Origin: Streptomyces tanashiensis
GTDB lineage: Bacteria > Actinomycetota > Actinomycetes > Streptomycetales > Streptomycetaceae
DNA length: 64,000 nucleotides
NCBI RefSeq assembly: GCF_014648895.1
Contig: NZ_BMRZ01000008.1
Span: 1-64,000, forward strand
Direction: 5' to 3'
The position numbers and the translations under genes were made by a program. A model generated the notes under the pieces. The model searched no databases. It saw only the letters and a program-made list of their open reading frames with translations, and was not told the origin of the DNA. Shown piece after piece: positions 17,139 through 25,216 of this stretch (the stretch's first letter is position 1; each line of letters opens with the position of its first letter).

Positions 17139-18326
17139 TCACCGCTCCAGGACCAGCGCGAGGCCCTGGCCGACGCCGATGCAGAGCGCCGCGAGGCCCG
17201 TTCCGGAGCCGGCGGCCGCGAGCTGGTGCGCCACCGAGCCGGCCAGGCGCGCACCGGACGCGCCCAGCGGGTGCCCGATCGCGACCGCCCCGCCGCGAGG
17301 ATTCACGATCTTGGGGTCGAGTTCCGGCCATTCCGCGAGGCAGCCGAGCGCCTGGGCCGCGAAGGCCTCGTTGAGCTCGAAGGTCGTCAGGTCCGCGAAG
17401 GAGCGCCCGGCCTTCTCCAGGGCCCGGCGCACCGCCGCGACGGGGCCGAGGCCGAAGAGCTGGGGCTCGATCCCGGTGACGGCGGAGGTGCGGATCCGGG
17501 CGAGCGGTTCGCGGCCGGTCTCGCGCAGTCCCTCCTCGTCGACGAGGAGCAGGGCGGCCGCGCCGTCGTTGAGCGGCGAGGAGTTGCCCGGGGTGACGGT
17601 GCCGCCGTCGGGGCGGAAGGCGGGCTTGAGCTTGGCGAGGGCCTCCATGGACGTCGTGTCGCGGATGCACTCGTCGCGGGTGAGGTCCACGCCCGCGTAC
17701 GGGACGACCTCGTCGTCGTACAGCCCCTTCGCCCAGGCCTCGGCGGCCTTCTGGTGGCTGGCGAGGGCGAAGGCGTCCTGCTGTTCGCGGGTGATGCCGT
17801 GCCGGTCGGCGACGAGCTCCGCGCCCTCGCCCAGCGCGACCGTCCACTCGGCGGGCATCCTCGGGTTCGTCATGCGCCAGCCGAGGGTCGTGGAGTGGAG
17901 CTGCTGGTGGCCGGCGGGGAAGGCCCGCTCGGGCTTCTGCAGCACCCAGGGGGCGCGGGACATCGACTCGACGCCGCCCGCGATCGCCACGGAGGCGTCG
18001 CCGAGGGCGATGGCGCGGGCCGCCTGGATCACGGCCTCCAGGCCGGAGCCGCAGAGGCGGTTGACGGTGACGCCGGGGACGGTGACGGGCAGTCCGGCGA
18101 GGAGGACGGCCATGCGCGCGACGTCGCGGTTGTCCTCGCCCGCGCCGTTGGCGTCGCCGAAGTAGACGTCGTCCACGCGCGCGGGGTCGAGCGCGGGCGA
18201 GCGGTCGACGAGCGCGCGGACGACGTGCGCCGCGAGGTCGTCGGGGCGCACGGAGGCGAGGGCACCCCCGAACTTCCCGATCGGGGTGCGGACGGCGTCG
18301 ACGATGTAGACGTCGCGGATGCTCAT
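17139..18326 (-). CDS. Acetyl-CoA acetyltransferase (thiolase)
   Basis: The 395-residue thiolase has nucleophile C92 in VNRLCGSGLEAV, NEAFAAQ near 320, H352 in GHPLGASGAR and acid/base C382 in CIGVGQG. This is a complete catalytic set. The sequence resembles the beta-ketoadipyl/acetyl-CoA thiolase branch (PcaF/FadA type). It stands alone without dehydrogenase or hydratase partners, so it may serve fatty-acid or aromatic degradation encoded elsewhere. ATG 18326 is preceded by GGGAGAG. The terminator at 17055-17095 lies just beyond its stop. Confidence 0.85.
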   Translation of the reverse strand: MSIRDVYIVDAVRTPIGKFGGALASVRPDDLAAHVVRALVDRSPALDPARVDDVYFGDANGAGEDNRDVARMAVLLAGLPVTVPGVTVNRLCGSGLEAVIQAARAIALGDASVAIAGGVESMSRAPWVLQKPERAFPAGHQQLHSTTLGWRMTNPRMPAEWTVALGEGAELVADRHGITREQQDAFALASHQKAAEAWAKGLYDDEVVPYAGVDLTRDECIRDTTSMEALAKLKPAFRPDGGTVTPGNSSPLNDGAAALLLVDEEGLRETGREPLARIRTSAVTGIEPQLFGLGPVAAVRRALEKAGRSFADLTTFELNEAFAAQALGCLAEWPELDPKIVNPRGGAVAIGHPLGASGARLAGSVAHQLAAAGSGTGLAALCIGVGQGLALVLER

Positions 18327-18475
18327 CGGTTCTCTCCCACGTGACCGGCGGAACGACTCTGTTCGCCTGGTGAAACAATCTTCGCCCGATGGGGCGCGGA
18401 GAGTCTCTGCCGGGCGGCCCGCCATGTCAACGGGCTGTTTCGGGACGTACCGCCGGTTCCGGACACGTGGGAAGG

Positions 18476-18745
18476 TCAGCCTGGCGCGGCGAGGCGGACC
18501 AGGGCAGTGAGGCCGTAGTCCAGCTCCCGGCCGTCGACGAGCAGCGCCTCGACGGTGCCCGTCTCGGGGTCGATGTCGGCGCGGATGCCGTGTCCCTCGT
18601 AGATCGGATAACCCGACTCGCCGTGCCGTCCGGTGGCCTCGACGACGGCCGAGCGGACGGCGCTGTCCGCGACGGTGGCACCGCCGCGGTCCTCGACGTG
18701 CGCGGGCACCAGCAGGATCTCGAACCGCTTCGGAACTGTGCTCAT
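18476..18745 (-). CDS. Conserved small protein of unknown function
   Basis: The 89-residue soluble protein (MSTVPKRFEILLVPAHVEDRG to LDYGLTALVRLAAPG) has no signal, membrane helix or motif I can name. Codon bias matches its neighbours, and the reading frame is flanked by intergenic DNA on both sides. It could be an independent unit: the thiolase start is 149 bp away downstream and a small tandem repeat lies just upstream at 18780. Function is unknown. Confidence 0.6.
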   Translation of the reverse strand: MSTVPKRFEILLVPAHVEDRGGATVADSAVRSAVVEATGRHGESGYPIYEGHGIRADIDPETGTVEALLVDGRELDYGLTALVRLAAPG

Positions 18746-18779
18746 GCACCGAAGCTAAGCGCTCGGCCGGGCTCCCGCC

Positions 18780-18853
18780 GGGCGACGCCGGCTCCCGTCC
18801 TACCGGGCGACGCCGCTCCCGTCCTGCCGGGCGACGCCGCTCCCGCTCCTGCC
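18780..18853. repeat. Three 24-25 bp tandem repeats
   Basis: Three copies of GGGCGACGCCGCTCCCGTCC plus a TGCC or TACC tail lie head to tail in the gap between the 89-residue protein and the LacI regulator. They look like slipped-strand microduplications. Confidence 0.7.
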
Positions 18854-18870
18854 GGCGGCGCGTCCCGCGC

Positions 18871-19905
18871 TCAGCTGGACTCCCGCCGGACGACCCGCGA
18901 GTCCAGCAGGTCGCGGGTGAGGGGCGCGGCGCCCGGTTCCCGTACGGCGCGGTCGACCAGCTCCGCCAGCTCGCGGCCGACCACCATGTCGATCCGTACG
19001 GTGCTCAGCCGGGGCCGCAGCAGCCGGCCCAGGAGCAGGTCGTCGGCGCCGATGACGGCGGTCTCCCCGGGGATGGAGATCCCGGCGTCCTGGAGCGACC
19101 GCATCAGGAGCATCGCGTACTCGTCGTTGTACGCGAAGACGCCGTCGAGGCCCAGCTCGCGCCACCGCGCGGCGAGCGCGTCGGCCGACTCCTCCTCGTA
19201 CCGCAGCGGCAGGGGGACGACGGTGGCGCCGGCGCCCTCGGCCGCGCGGCGCGCGCCGTCGAGGCGGGGCCCGGAGAACATGGTGAGGCCCGGCTCCTCG
19301 GGCACGACGACGCCGATCCGGCGCCGGCCGGTCGCGAGGAGGTGCTCGGTGGCCACCTCGCCGACGCGTCCCTGGTCCATGACGAGGGCGTGGGTGCCCT
19401 CGACGCGCTGGGTGCCGAGGGTGATCACGGCGCGGGCCCCGGACCGCTTCAGGATCTCGACCCCCTGCCCGGTGAGCTCGACCTCGCCGAGGGAGACCAC
19501 GGCCACCGGCCGCAGCTCGGCCCAGGCGCGGGCGGCCTCCTCGGCCTCCAGGCCGACGCTGCCGTACTGGACGACCGTGTAGTCGAGGCGGCGCAGGGCC
19601 CACTGGAAGTCGTTGAAGAACTGGCTGTACAGCGGCCCGACCGGGACGTGCGAGGTCGGGAGCAGCACCATGCGGCTGTGGCCCGCGCGCAGGCTGCGCG
19701 CGGCGGCGTGCGGCACGTAGCCCAGCTCCTCCGCCGCCTCGCGCACCCGCTGCCTGGTGGGCTCGCTGATGCGGACGGCCGAGGTGTTGTTCAGGACGTA
19801 CGAGACGGTGGCCCGGGAGACGCCCGCGAGCCGCGCGACATCGGCGCTGGTCGGGACCGCACGCCCGGAGGGGCGTTCGGGGGACTGTTCGGTTGGCTGA
19901 CTCAT
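18871..19905 (-). CDS. LacI-family transcription regulator
   Basis: The 344-residue protein starts with a LacI DNA-binding head (SADVARLAGVSRATVSYVLNN, residues about 18-40, then VREAAEELGYVPHAAARSLRAG) and a periplasmic-binding-like core ending in QDAGISIPGETAVIGADDLLLGRLLRPRLSTVRIDM. It lies divergent to an MFS transporter. TGACACGTGTCA in the shared gap is a good LacI-type half-symmetric operator. It probably represses the transporter until a sugar or related ligand is present. Start ATG 19905. Confidence 0.85.
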   Translation of the reverse strand: MSQPTEQSPERPSGRAVPTSADVARLAGVSRATVSYVLNNTSAVRISEPTRQRVREAAEELGYVPHAAARSLRAGHSRMVLLPTSHVPVGPLYSQFFNDFQWALRRLDYTVVQYGSVGLEAEEAARAWAELRPVAVVSLGEVELTGQGVEILKRSGARAVITLGTQRVEGTHALVMDQGRVGEVATEHLLATGRRRIGVVVPEEPGLTMFSGPRLDGARRAAEGAGATVVPLPLRYEEESADALAARWRELGLDGVFAYNDEYAMLLMRSLQDAGISIPGETAVIGADDLLLGRLLRPRLSTVRIDMVVGRELAELVDRAVREPGAAPLTRDLLDSRVVRRESS

Positions 19906-19990
19906 CGATCCGGCATCTTTCCAGAACAATCCGGCGCAGGGTCTGGCGGATGGCCGGATTTGGGTGCTACACAATGCTCACACGTGCCAC

Positions 19991-20002
19991 TGACACGTGT
20001 CA
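19991..20002. promoter_or_regulatory. TGACACGTGTCA palindrome (LacI operator candidate)
   Basis: A perfect 12-bp palindrome with a central CG, as in many LacI-family operators, lies 60 bp before the MFS gene. A related ACACGTG sequence lies just upstream at 19980-19986. Confidence 0.55.
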
Positions 20003-20061
20003 CCCCCCTTGTTCCATCCGTTCCTCGCCCCCTTTTCGGGCGATCTCCTCAGGAGGGCAAA

Positions 20062-21330
20062 GTGGCCCTTTCCTCCCCCGGGACCGGCTCCGACACGGGC
20101 GCCCCCGGCACCGCCGTCCCCGGCTCCCCCGCGGCCCCCCGGCCCACGCGCGGCCTGCTGACCCTGCTGCTCGCCGGCAACACCGCGATGTACGCGCTGT
20201 ACATCGGCGTCCCCGGCATGCTCCTCGCGCTCCAGATCGAGGACATCGACCCCGCCGACAAGGTGGCGAACTTCGGCCTCGTCTCCGGGATATCCGCGAT
20301 CTTCGCCACCGTCTTCAACCCGGTCGCGGGCGCCCTCTCGGACCGCTCGGGCCGGCGGAACCCGTGGATCCTCGCCGGCGGCCTGCTCGCCCTGCCCGTG
20401 ATGCTGCTCCTCGGCAGCGTCCACACGATCCTGCTGGTCACCATCGCCTGGTGTCTGGGGCAGGCCGTCATGAACATCTACCAGGCGGCCATCACCTCCG
20501 TGGTCCCCGACCGGGTCCCCCTGGCCGCGCGGGGCAAGGCCTCGGCCGCCGTCGGCCTCGGCCTCCCCATCGGCTCCACGATCGGCGCCCTCGTCGGCGC
20601 GGCCTTCTCCGACCACTACCGCACCGGCTACCTCGTCTTCGGCGCGATCGTCGCCGCCACCGCCGTGCTGTTCACCGCCTGCGCCCGCGAGGAGCGGATG
20701 GCGCCGAAGGCGCCGCTGCCGGTCAAGGAGCAGATCGCGGCCTTCGGCAGCGCCCTCAAGGACCACGACTTCCGCTGGGCCTTCATCGGCCGCGCCCTGC
20801 TCGTCCTCGGCTACTTCGCCGTGGCGGGCTTCCAGCTGTACATCCTCAAGGACCACACCGACCTGCCCGCCGGGCTGAGCCCCGAGGAGGCCGTGGCGAT
20901 CCTCATGCCGGTCAACTCCGTCGCCATGGTCGTCTCCACCGTCCTCGGCGGCTGGCTCTCGGACCGGTTCGACCGCCGCAAGCTCTTCGTCGGCGCCTCC
21001 GCCGTGCTCGCCGCCGCCGCGCTGCTCATCCCGGCCGTCTCGACGAGCTGGCCCGCGATGCTGGCCTTCTCCGTCGTCAACGGCCTCGGCTTCGGCTGCT
21101 ACATGGCCGTCGACACCGCCCTGGTGACCATGGTGCTGCCCAAGGCCGAGGACGCGGCCCGGGACATGGGCGTCCTCAACGTCGCCAACGCCGGCCCGCA
21201 GATCGTCGCCCCCTTCGTGGCCTCCCTCGTCGTCTCGCTGAGTGGCGGATACACGGCGCTCTTCCTGGTCGCGGCCGTACTGTCGGTACTCGGCGCGCTG
21301 GCCGTGCGCCCCATCCGCAGCGTGCGCTGA
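20062..21330 (+). CDS. Major facilitator superfamily transporter
   Basis: The 422-residue, 12-helix MFS protein has the loop motifs DRSGRRNPW between helices 2 and 3 and DRFDRRKLFVG in the second half. The D-R-x-GRR and D-R-F-DRR patterns are standard MFS signatures. GTG 20062 follows AGGAGG by 5 bases. Its LacI-type regulator is divergent, so a carbohydrate-related substrate is likely but not readable. The alpha/beta-hydrolase gene follows by 78 bp and may be co-transcribed. Confidence 0.8.
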   Translation: MALSSPGTGSDTGAPGTAVPGSPAAPRPTRGLLTLLLAGNTAMYALYIGVPGMLLALQIEDIDPADKVANFGLVSGISAIFATVFNPVAGALSDRSGRRNPWILAGGLLALPVMLLLGSVHTILLVTIAWCLGQAVMNIYQAAITSVVPDRVPLAARGKASAAVGLGLPIGSTIGALVGAAFSDHYRTGYLVFGAIVAATAVLFTACAREERMAPKAPLPVKEQIAAFGSALKDHDFRWAFIGRALLVLGYFAVAGFQLYILKDHTDLPAGLSPEEAVAILMPVNSVAMVVSTVLGGWLSDRFDRRKLFVGASAVLAAAALLIPAVSTSWPAMLAFSVVNGLGFGCYMAVDTALVTMVLPKAEDAARDMGVLNVANAGPQIVAPFVASLVVSLSGGYTALFLVAAVLSVLGALAVRPIRSVR

Positions 21331-21408
21331 CCCCGTCGGCCGCGCACCGTACGCAGCGGGTGCCGGCCCAAGTCGGCGCCCGCCGAGCACCGCAGGAAAG
21401 GCGGCACC

Positions 21409-22116
21409 GTGCGCCTGCACACCACCACGTGGGGATCCGGCGACCGGACGGCCCTGCTCGTCCACGGCATCATGGCCGACCACCGCACCTGGCGCCGGGT
21501 CGCACCGGCGCTCGCGGAGCGCGGCTACCGGGTGATCGCCGTGGACCTGCGGGGACACGGGGCGAGCGACCGGGCCGCGGGCCCGGAGGCGTACGGCCCG
21601 GAGGACCACGCGGACGACCTCGCCGAATCCCTGCCCTCCGGGGCGGAGTTGGCGATCGGGCACTCGCTCGGCGGGCTCGTGCTCGCCCGGGCGGTGGAGC
21701 GCCTGGCGCCGGCCCGTGCGGTGTACTCCGACCCGGCCTGGCACCTGGCGGCCGGTCCCTGCGGCTACCGGGCCGAGCTGTTCGTCCGGGGCAAGTCGAT
21801 GACCCGGGAGCAGATCAAGGGGTTCAACCCGCACTGGCCGGACGAGGACGTCGACGTGGAGATGGCGTCGGTACGGGACTGGGACGAGCGGACGGCGCAC
21901 GGCCTGACGGCGTTCGTGGGCGCCGACATGTGGCCGGCCCGGCCCGTGGTGCCCTCCCTCGTCACCCTCGCCGATCCGAGCACGCTGGTCCGGCCGGAGC
22001 ACGCCCGGATGCTGGCGGACCGCGGATTCGAGCTCCGTACGGTGAAGGGGGCGGGGCACACGATCCACCGGGACGACTTCGACGGGTTCATGTCCGCCCT
22101 GGAGGGCTGGATCTGA
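21409..22116 (+). CDS. Alpha/beta-hydrolase
   Basis: The 235-residue cytosolic hydrolase has LLVHGIMADHRTWRRVAP (oxyanion region), IAVDLRGHGASD, nucleophile elbow GHSLGGLVLA near residue 84 and catalytic His in GAGHTIHRDDFDGF. A Ser-Asp-His triad is therefore complete. The specificity, ester or other, is unknown. GTG 21409 follows GGAAAGG. It may belong with the preceding MFS transporter under LacI control. Confidence 0.8.
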   Translation: MRLHTTTWGSGDRTALLVHGIMADHRTWRRVAPALAERGYRVIAVDLRGHGASDRAAGPEAYGPEDHADDLAESLPSGAELAIGHSLGGLVLARAVERLAPARAVYSDPAWHLAAGPCGYRAELFVRGKSMTREQIKGFNPHWPDEDVDVEMASVRDWDERTAHGLTAFVGADMWPARPVVPSLVTLADPSTLVRPEHARMLADRGFELRTVKGAGHTIHRDDFDGFMSALEGWI

Positions 22117-22130
22117 CGTACCGTTCAGCC

Positions 22131-22361
22131 ATGGACGAAGCGTCGATGGACAGCTCGATGGTGGGACTGCTCGGCCGGGTGACCGGCACCGTCGGCCCCG
22201 GCCTCGTCGGCGAGGTGATCGTCCGGATCCGCGGCGGAGCCGAGCACTTCCTCGCGCATCCCGCCTCCCCGAAGGAGCGGATCGAGGTCGGCACGGTCGT
22301 GATGGTCATGGAACATCTCCCTCCACGCACCGTCTATGTCACAGCCGCGTACGACAGTTGA
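22131..22361 (+). CDS. Short NfeD-like OB-fold protein
   Basis: The 76-residue protein (GLLGRVTGTVGPGLVGEVIVRIRGGAEHFLAHP to LPPRTVYVTAAYDS) resembles the soluble C-terminal OB domain of NfeD without its membrane part. It sits 82 bp upstream of the flotillin-like gene, the classic NfeD/flotillin partnership. The start is uncertain because no clear ribosome site precedes ATG 22131; an internal ATG at 22146 is possible. Confidence 0.65.
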   Translation: MDEASMDSSMVGLLGRVTGTVGPGLVGEVIVRIRGGAEHFLAHPASPKERIEVGTVVMVMEHLPPRTVYVTAAYDS

Positions 22362-22443
22362 CCGAACCGTTGAGTGGCGCCCGCCACAGGCGCACACTCC
22401 CTTCACCGGGTCCGCTCGGCTCCGGTGAAGGGGGACCTTGTCC

Positions 22444-23865
22444 ATGGGCATCGGCATTCTGGCGGGCGTCGTCGTCGGCGCGCTCGCCGTTCTGATCGGT
22501 GTGTTCAAAATGATGTGGCGCGTCGCGGAACCCAACGAGGCGCTGATCATCTCCGGTTCCAACCACAAGAACGAGGGCCTCGGCGCGGGCATGGGGTTCC
22601 GCATCGTCACCGGTCGCGGCACCCTCGTGCTCCCCGGCGTCCAGGCGGTGCGGAAGCTCTCGCTGGACCTCAACGAGACGCAGCTGTCCGTCGAGTGCGT
22701 CACCCACCAGGGCATTCCGCTCAAGGTCCGCGGTGTGGTGATCTTCAAGGTCGGCGACGACTTCGTGTCGATCGCCAACGCCGCCCGCCGCTTCCTCGAC
22801 CAGCAGAAGCTGATGTCGGAGCGGGTGCACATCGTCTTCGCCGGTCATCTCCGCGCCATCGTCGGCGGGTTGACCGTGGAGGACATGATCCGTGACCGGG
22901 AGAAGCTGACCGGGCAGGCGCGGTCGGCCTGTGGCACGGAGATGGAGAAGCTCGGTCTGATCGTCGACTCGCTGCAGATCCACGAGATCGAGGACCCGAC
23001 CGGGTACATCAAGAACCTGGCCGCTCCGCACGCGGCCGCCGTCCAGCGGGACGCGCGGATCGCGCAGGCCGAGGCGAACCGGCGGGCGACCGAGGCCGAG
23101 CAGCAGGCCGCGGCGCGGATGTCGGAGGCGACCCGCGACAGCGAGATCCTCCAGGCGGGCTACCAGGCCGAGCGGGACCAGGCCTCCGCGCGGGCCCGGC
23201 AGGCCGGCCCGCTGGCCGACGCCGCCTCGCGCCAGGAGGTCGTCGTCCAGGAGACCCGGGTCGCCGAACTGGAGGGTCACCGCAAGGAGCAGCAGCTCCA
23301 GGCGGAGGTCCGCAAGCCGGCCGACGCGATGGCGTACGAGACCCGGACGCTGGCCGCGGCCGAGCGTGACGCCCGGATCTCGGCCGCCGAGGCCGAGGCG
23401 AAGGAGACGGAGCTGGCGAGCGCGGCCAAGGCCACGGCGACCCGGCTCACCGGTGAGGCGGAGGCGGCGGCGCAGCACGCCAAGGGCCTCGCGATCGCCG
23501 AGGCCACGCGCGCGAAGGGTCTGGCGGAGGCCGAGGCGATCAAGGCCCGTGCGGCGGCGCTCGCGGAGAACCAGGAGGCCGTGGTCGCCCAGCAGCTGGC
23601 CGAGAAGTGGCCGGAGATCGTGTCCGCGGGTGCCTCCGCCTTCGGGAACGTCGACCAGATGGTGCTGCTCAACGGCGCCGACGGCATGGCGGACGTGTTC
23701 GCCAAGGCGCTGACCATGGGCGGTACGGGACTCGGTCTGGCCCGGCAGCTCCTCGCCACGATGAGCCCGGCCGCCCAGGAGAAGCTGGGCGGGGCGGCTC
23801 TGCCGGTTCCGCCGGCCCAGCGCTCGGAAGGGAGCGTGGAGATCCCGGTCGGCGACGGGGAGTGA
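22444..23865 (+). CDS. Flotillin-like SPFH-domain protein
   Basis: The 473-residue protein has an N-terminal membrane helix (GIGILAGVVVGALAVLIGVF), an SPFH/band-7 domain (about 30-200) and a long Ala/Glu-rich coiled coil (about 205-400) with repeated AEA-type heptads. These are the architecture of flotillins such as FloT/YuaG. Such proteins scaffold membrane microdomains in bacteria. ATG 22444 follows GGGGGA by 8 bases. A terminator hairpin lies 13 bases after the stop, so the NfeD-like gene and this gene form one short unit. Confidence 0.85.
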   Translation: MGIGILAGVVVGALAVLIGVFKMMWRVAEPNEALIISGSNHKNEGLGAGMGFRIVTGRGTLVLPGVQAVRKLSLDLNETQLSVECVTHQGIPLKVRGVVIFKVGDDFVSIANAARRFLDQQKLMSERVHIVFAGHLRAIVGGLTVEDMIRDREKLTGQARSACGTEMEKLGLIVDSLQIHEIEDPTGYIKNLAAPHAAAVQRDARIAQAEANRRATEAEQQAAARMSEATRDSEILQAGYQAERDQASARARQAGPLADAASRQEVVVQETRVAELEGHRKEQQLQAEVRKPADAMAYETRTLAAAERDARISAAEAEAKETELASAAKATATRLTGEAEAAAQHAKGLAIAEATRAKGLAEAEAIKARAAALAENQEAVVAQQLAEKWPEIVSAGASAFGNVDQMVLLNGADGMADVFAKALTMGGTGLGLARQLLATMSPAAQEKLGGAALPVPPAQRSEGSVEIPVGDGE

Positions 23866-23877
23866 CCGCACGCGCGA

Positions 23878-23906
23878 GGGCCCGGTGCCACCACGGCACC
23901 GGGCCC
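23878..23906. terminator. Terminator after the flotillin gene
   Basis: A perfect 12-bp stem GGGCCCGGTGCC / GGCACCGGGCCC with loop ACCAC is followed by TTTCGT. It also lies just beyond the stop of the convergent 56-residue gene. Confidence 0.85.
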
Positions 23907-23927
23907 TTTCGTGTGATGCGCTCGGCG

Positions 23928-24098
23928 TCAGTTGTGGCCGAACTTGCGCTCCTTGCGGTGGGACGCGTGCTCGACGAGGGGCATCGGTGCCTCTCTCGTG
24001 GGGGCCGGCGCGCTCTTCTCCTTCGCCGCCGCGTCGGTACGGTGCTCATGGCCGCCGGTACGGGCTCCCCGGTTCGTCCGGGTCTGTTTCTTGCCCAC
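23928..24098 (-). CDS. Small basic protein (56 residues), unknown function
   Basis: The minus strand encodes a 56-residue basic protein beginning MGKKQTRTNRGARTGGHEH and ending ASHRKERKFGHN. GTG at 24098 is preceded by GGGAGG 7 bases away, a near-ideal ribosome site. Codon third positions are G/C throughout. The stop lies 22 bases from the bidirectional terminator hairpin. Lys/Arg/His-rich composition and the RKERKFGHN tail suggest a nucleic-acid-associated or disordered protein; I recall similar small actinobacterial proteins but no function. Confidence 0.65.
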   Translation of the reverse strand: MGKKQTRTNRGARTGGHEHRTDAAAKEKSAPAPTREAPMPLVEHASHRKERKFGHN

Positions 24099-24175
24099 GA
24101 TCGTGCCTCCCGTGACGGGTGTCGGACGGTGGTCCGTATCCCCTCAGCCTTGCACGGGGGCAGAAGACCCGCATG

Positions 24176-25006
24176 TCAGAGCGGGTCGCCGAGGACCCGC
24201 TCGAAGGCGGCGAGCGTGGGTGTGCCGGAGGCGCGGTCCAGGACGGCGAAGACGATCTCCTCGAAGTGGCCGGCGAAGCGGCCCTCGCCCGTGAGGAGCG
24301 CCTTGAAGGCGCCGGCGACCTCGGCCGGGTCGTTCCGGAAGACTCCGCAGCCCCAGGCGCCCAGGACGAGCCGGCGGTATCCGGCTGCGGCGGCCGTCTC
24401 CAGGACGCGTTCGGCGCGGGAGGCGAGGGCGGCGGGCAGGCGGTCGGCGAGCTCGGGGGTGTTGCGGCGGACGACGCCCGCGTTGGGCGCGGGGGAGGTG
24501 AGGAAGCCGACCGTGAAGGGCTCGGCGAGCAGGGTGCCCCGGTCGTCGCGGAAGACGGGGACCCGGGGCGAGTGGATGACCCGATCGGTGTAGAGGGCGT
24601 CCCTCTCGGCGCGGTGGTGGGCGTAGTAGGCGGGGGCGCGCAGCAGGGTGGCGTGGAGGGCGGAGGCCCGGCAGAGGGCCTCCTCCTGGGCCTGGGCGCC
24701 GTTGAGGTAGCCGCCGCCCGGGTTGCGGGCCGAGGCGAAGTTGAGGACGGCGACCGGGCGGGTGGTGTCGGCCGCGGTCATCCGGCGGGCCGCCGCGAGG
24801 CTGCTCTCGGGGGTGACGGTGAGGGTGGGCGTGCGGTCGGTGTCCGGGGTGACCGGGACGGGTTCGGGGCCGTGGAGGCGGGTTCCGGACAGGGCCGCGG
24901 CCAGGTCCTCGATCAGGGAGACCGTCCGGCCGTCGGGGGCGCGGTAGTGGCCCGCCGCGACGATCTCCTCGGTCCGCCGCGCGATCTCGCGCAGTCGTGC
25001 ACTCAT
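24176..25006 (-). CDS. TIGR02452-type macrodomain, PARG-like
   Basis: The 276-residue protein has VLNFASARNPGGGYLNGAQAQEEALCRAS near residues 88-116, the GGG-X(6-8)-QEE signature of bacterial-type poly(ADP-ribose) glycohydrolases (TIGR02452/DUF2263). The two glutamates are the catalytic pair of PARG. GFLTSPAPNAG and VLGAWGCGVFRNDPAEVAGAF are further macrodomain loops that bind ADP-ribose. The predicted activity is ADP-ribose removal from proteins or nucleic acids. ATG 25006; the egt operon is divergent, 211 bp away. No ADP-ribosyltransferase gene is visible nearby. Confidence 0.8.
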   Translation of the reverse strand: MSARLREIARRTEEIVAAGHYRAPDGRTVSLIEDLAAALSGTRLHGPEPVPVTPDTDRTPTLTVTPESSLAAARRMTAADTTRPVAVLNFASARNPGGGYLNGAQAQEEALCRASALHATLLRAPAYYAHHRAERDALYTDRVIHSPRVPVFRDDRGTLLAEPFTVGFLTSPAPNAGVVRRNTPELADRLPAALASRAERVLETAAAAGYRRLVLGAWGCGVFRNDPAEVAGAFKALLTGEGRFAGHFEEIVFAVLDRASGTPTLAAFERVLGDPL

Positions 25007-25216
25007 GCCCCTCAGCATGATCGTTTCGTTCCGGTGGGGACAAAGGGTTTTCCGTGGGTTGCCGGGGCTGCGGGGAATTTTGGACGGGTGGGGGCACAGG
25101 GGGCGCGTGCGGGCCGTCGGGGGCGCTCTTGCACGCCGCCCGGTGGTGGCTTTAGGTGGAAGCAGCAACTCACCGGGACGGGTCCTCGCGGGACCCCGAG
25201 ACCAGGAGGTGCACGG

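Noticed and set aside
18326..18475. TTGACA near the thiolase gene as a strong promoter
   Set aside because: The minus-strand TTGACA at about 18425 has no matching -10 hexamer at 16-18 bp.
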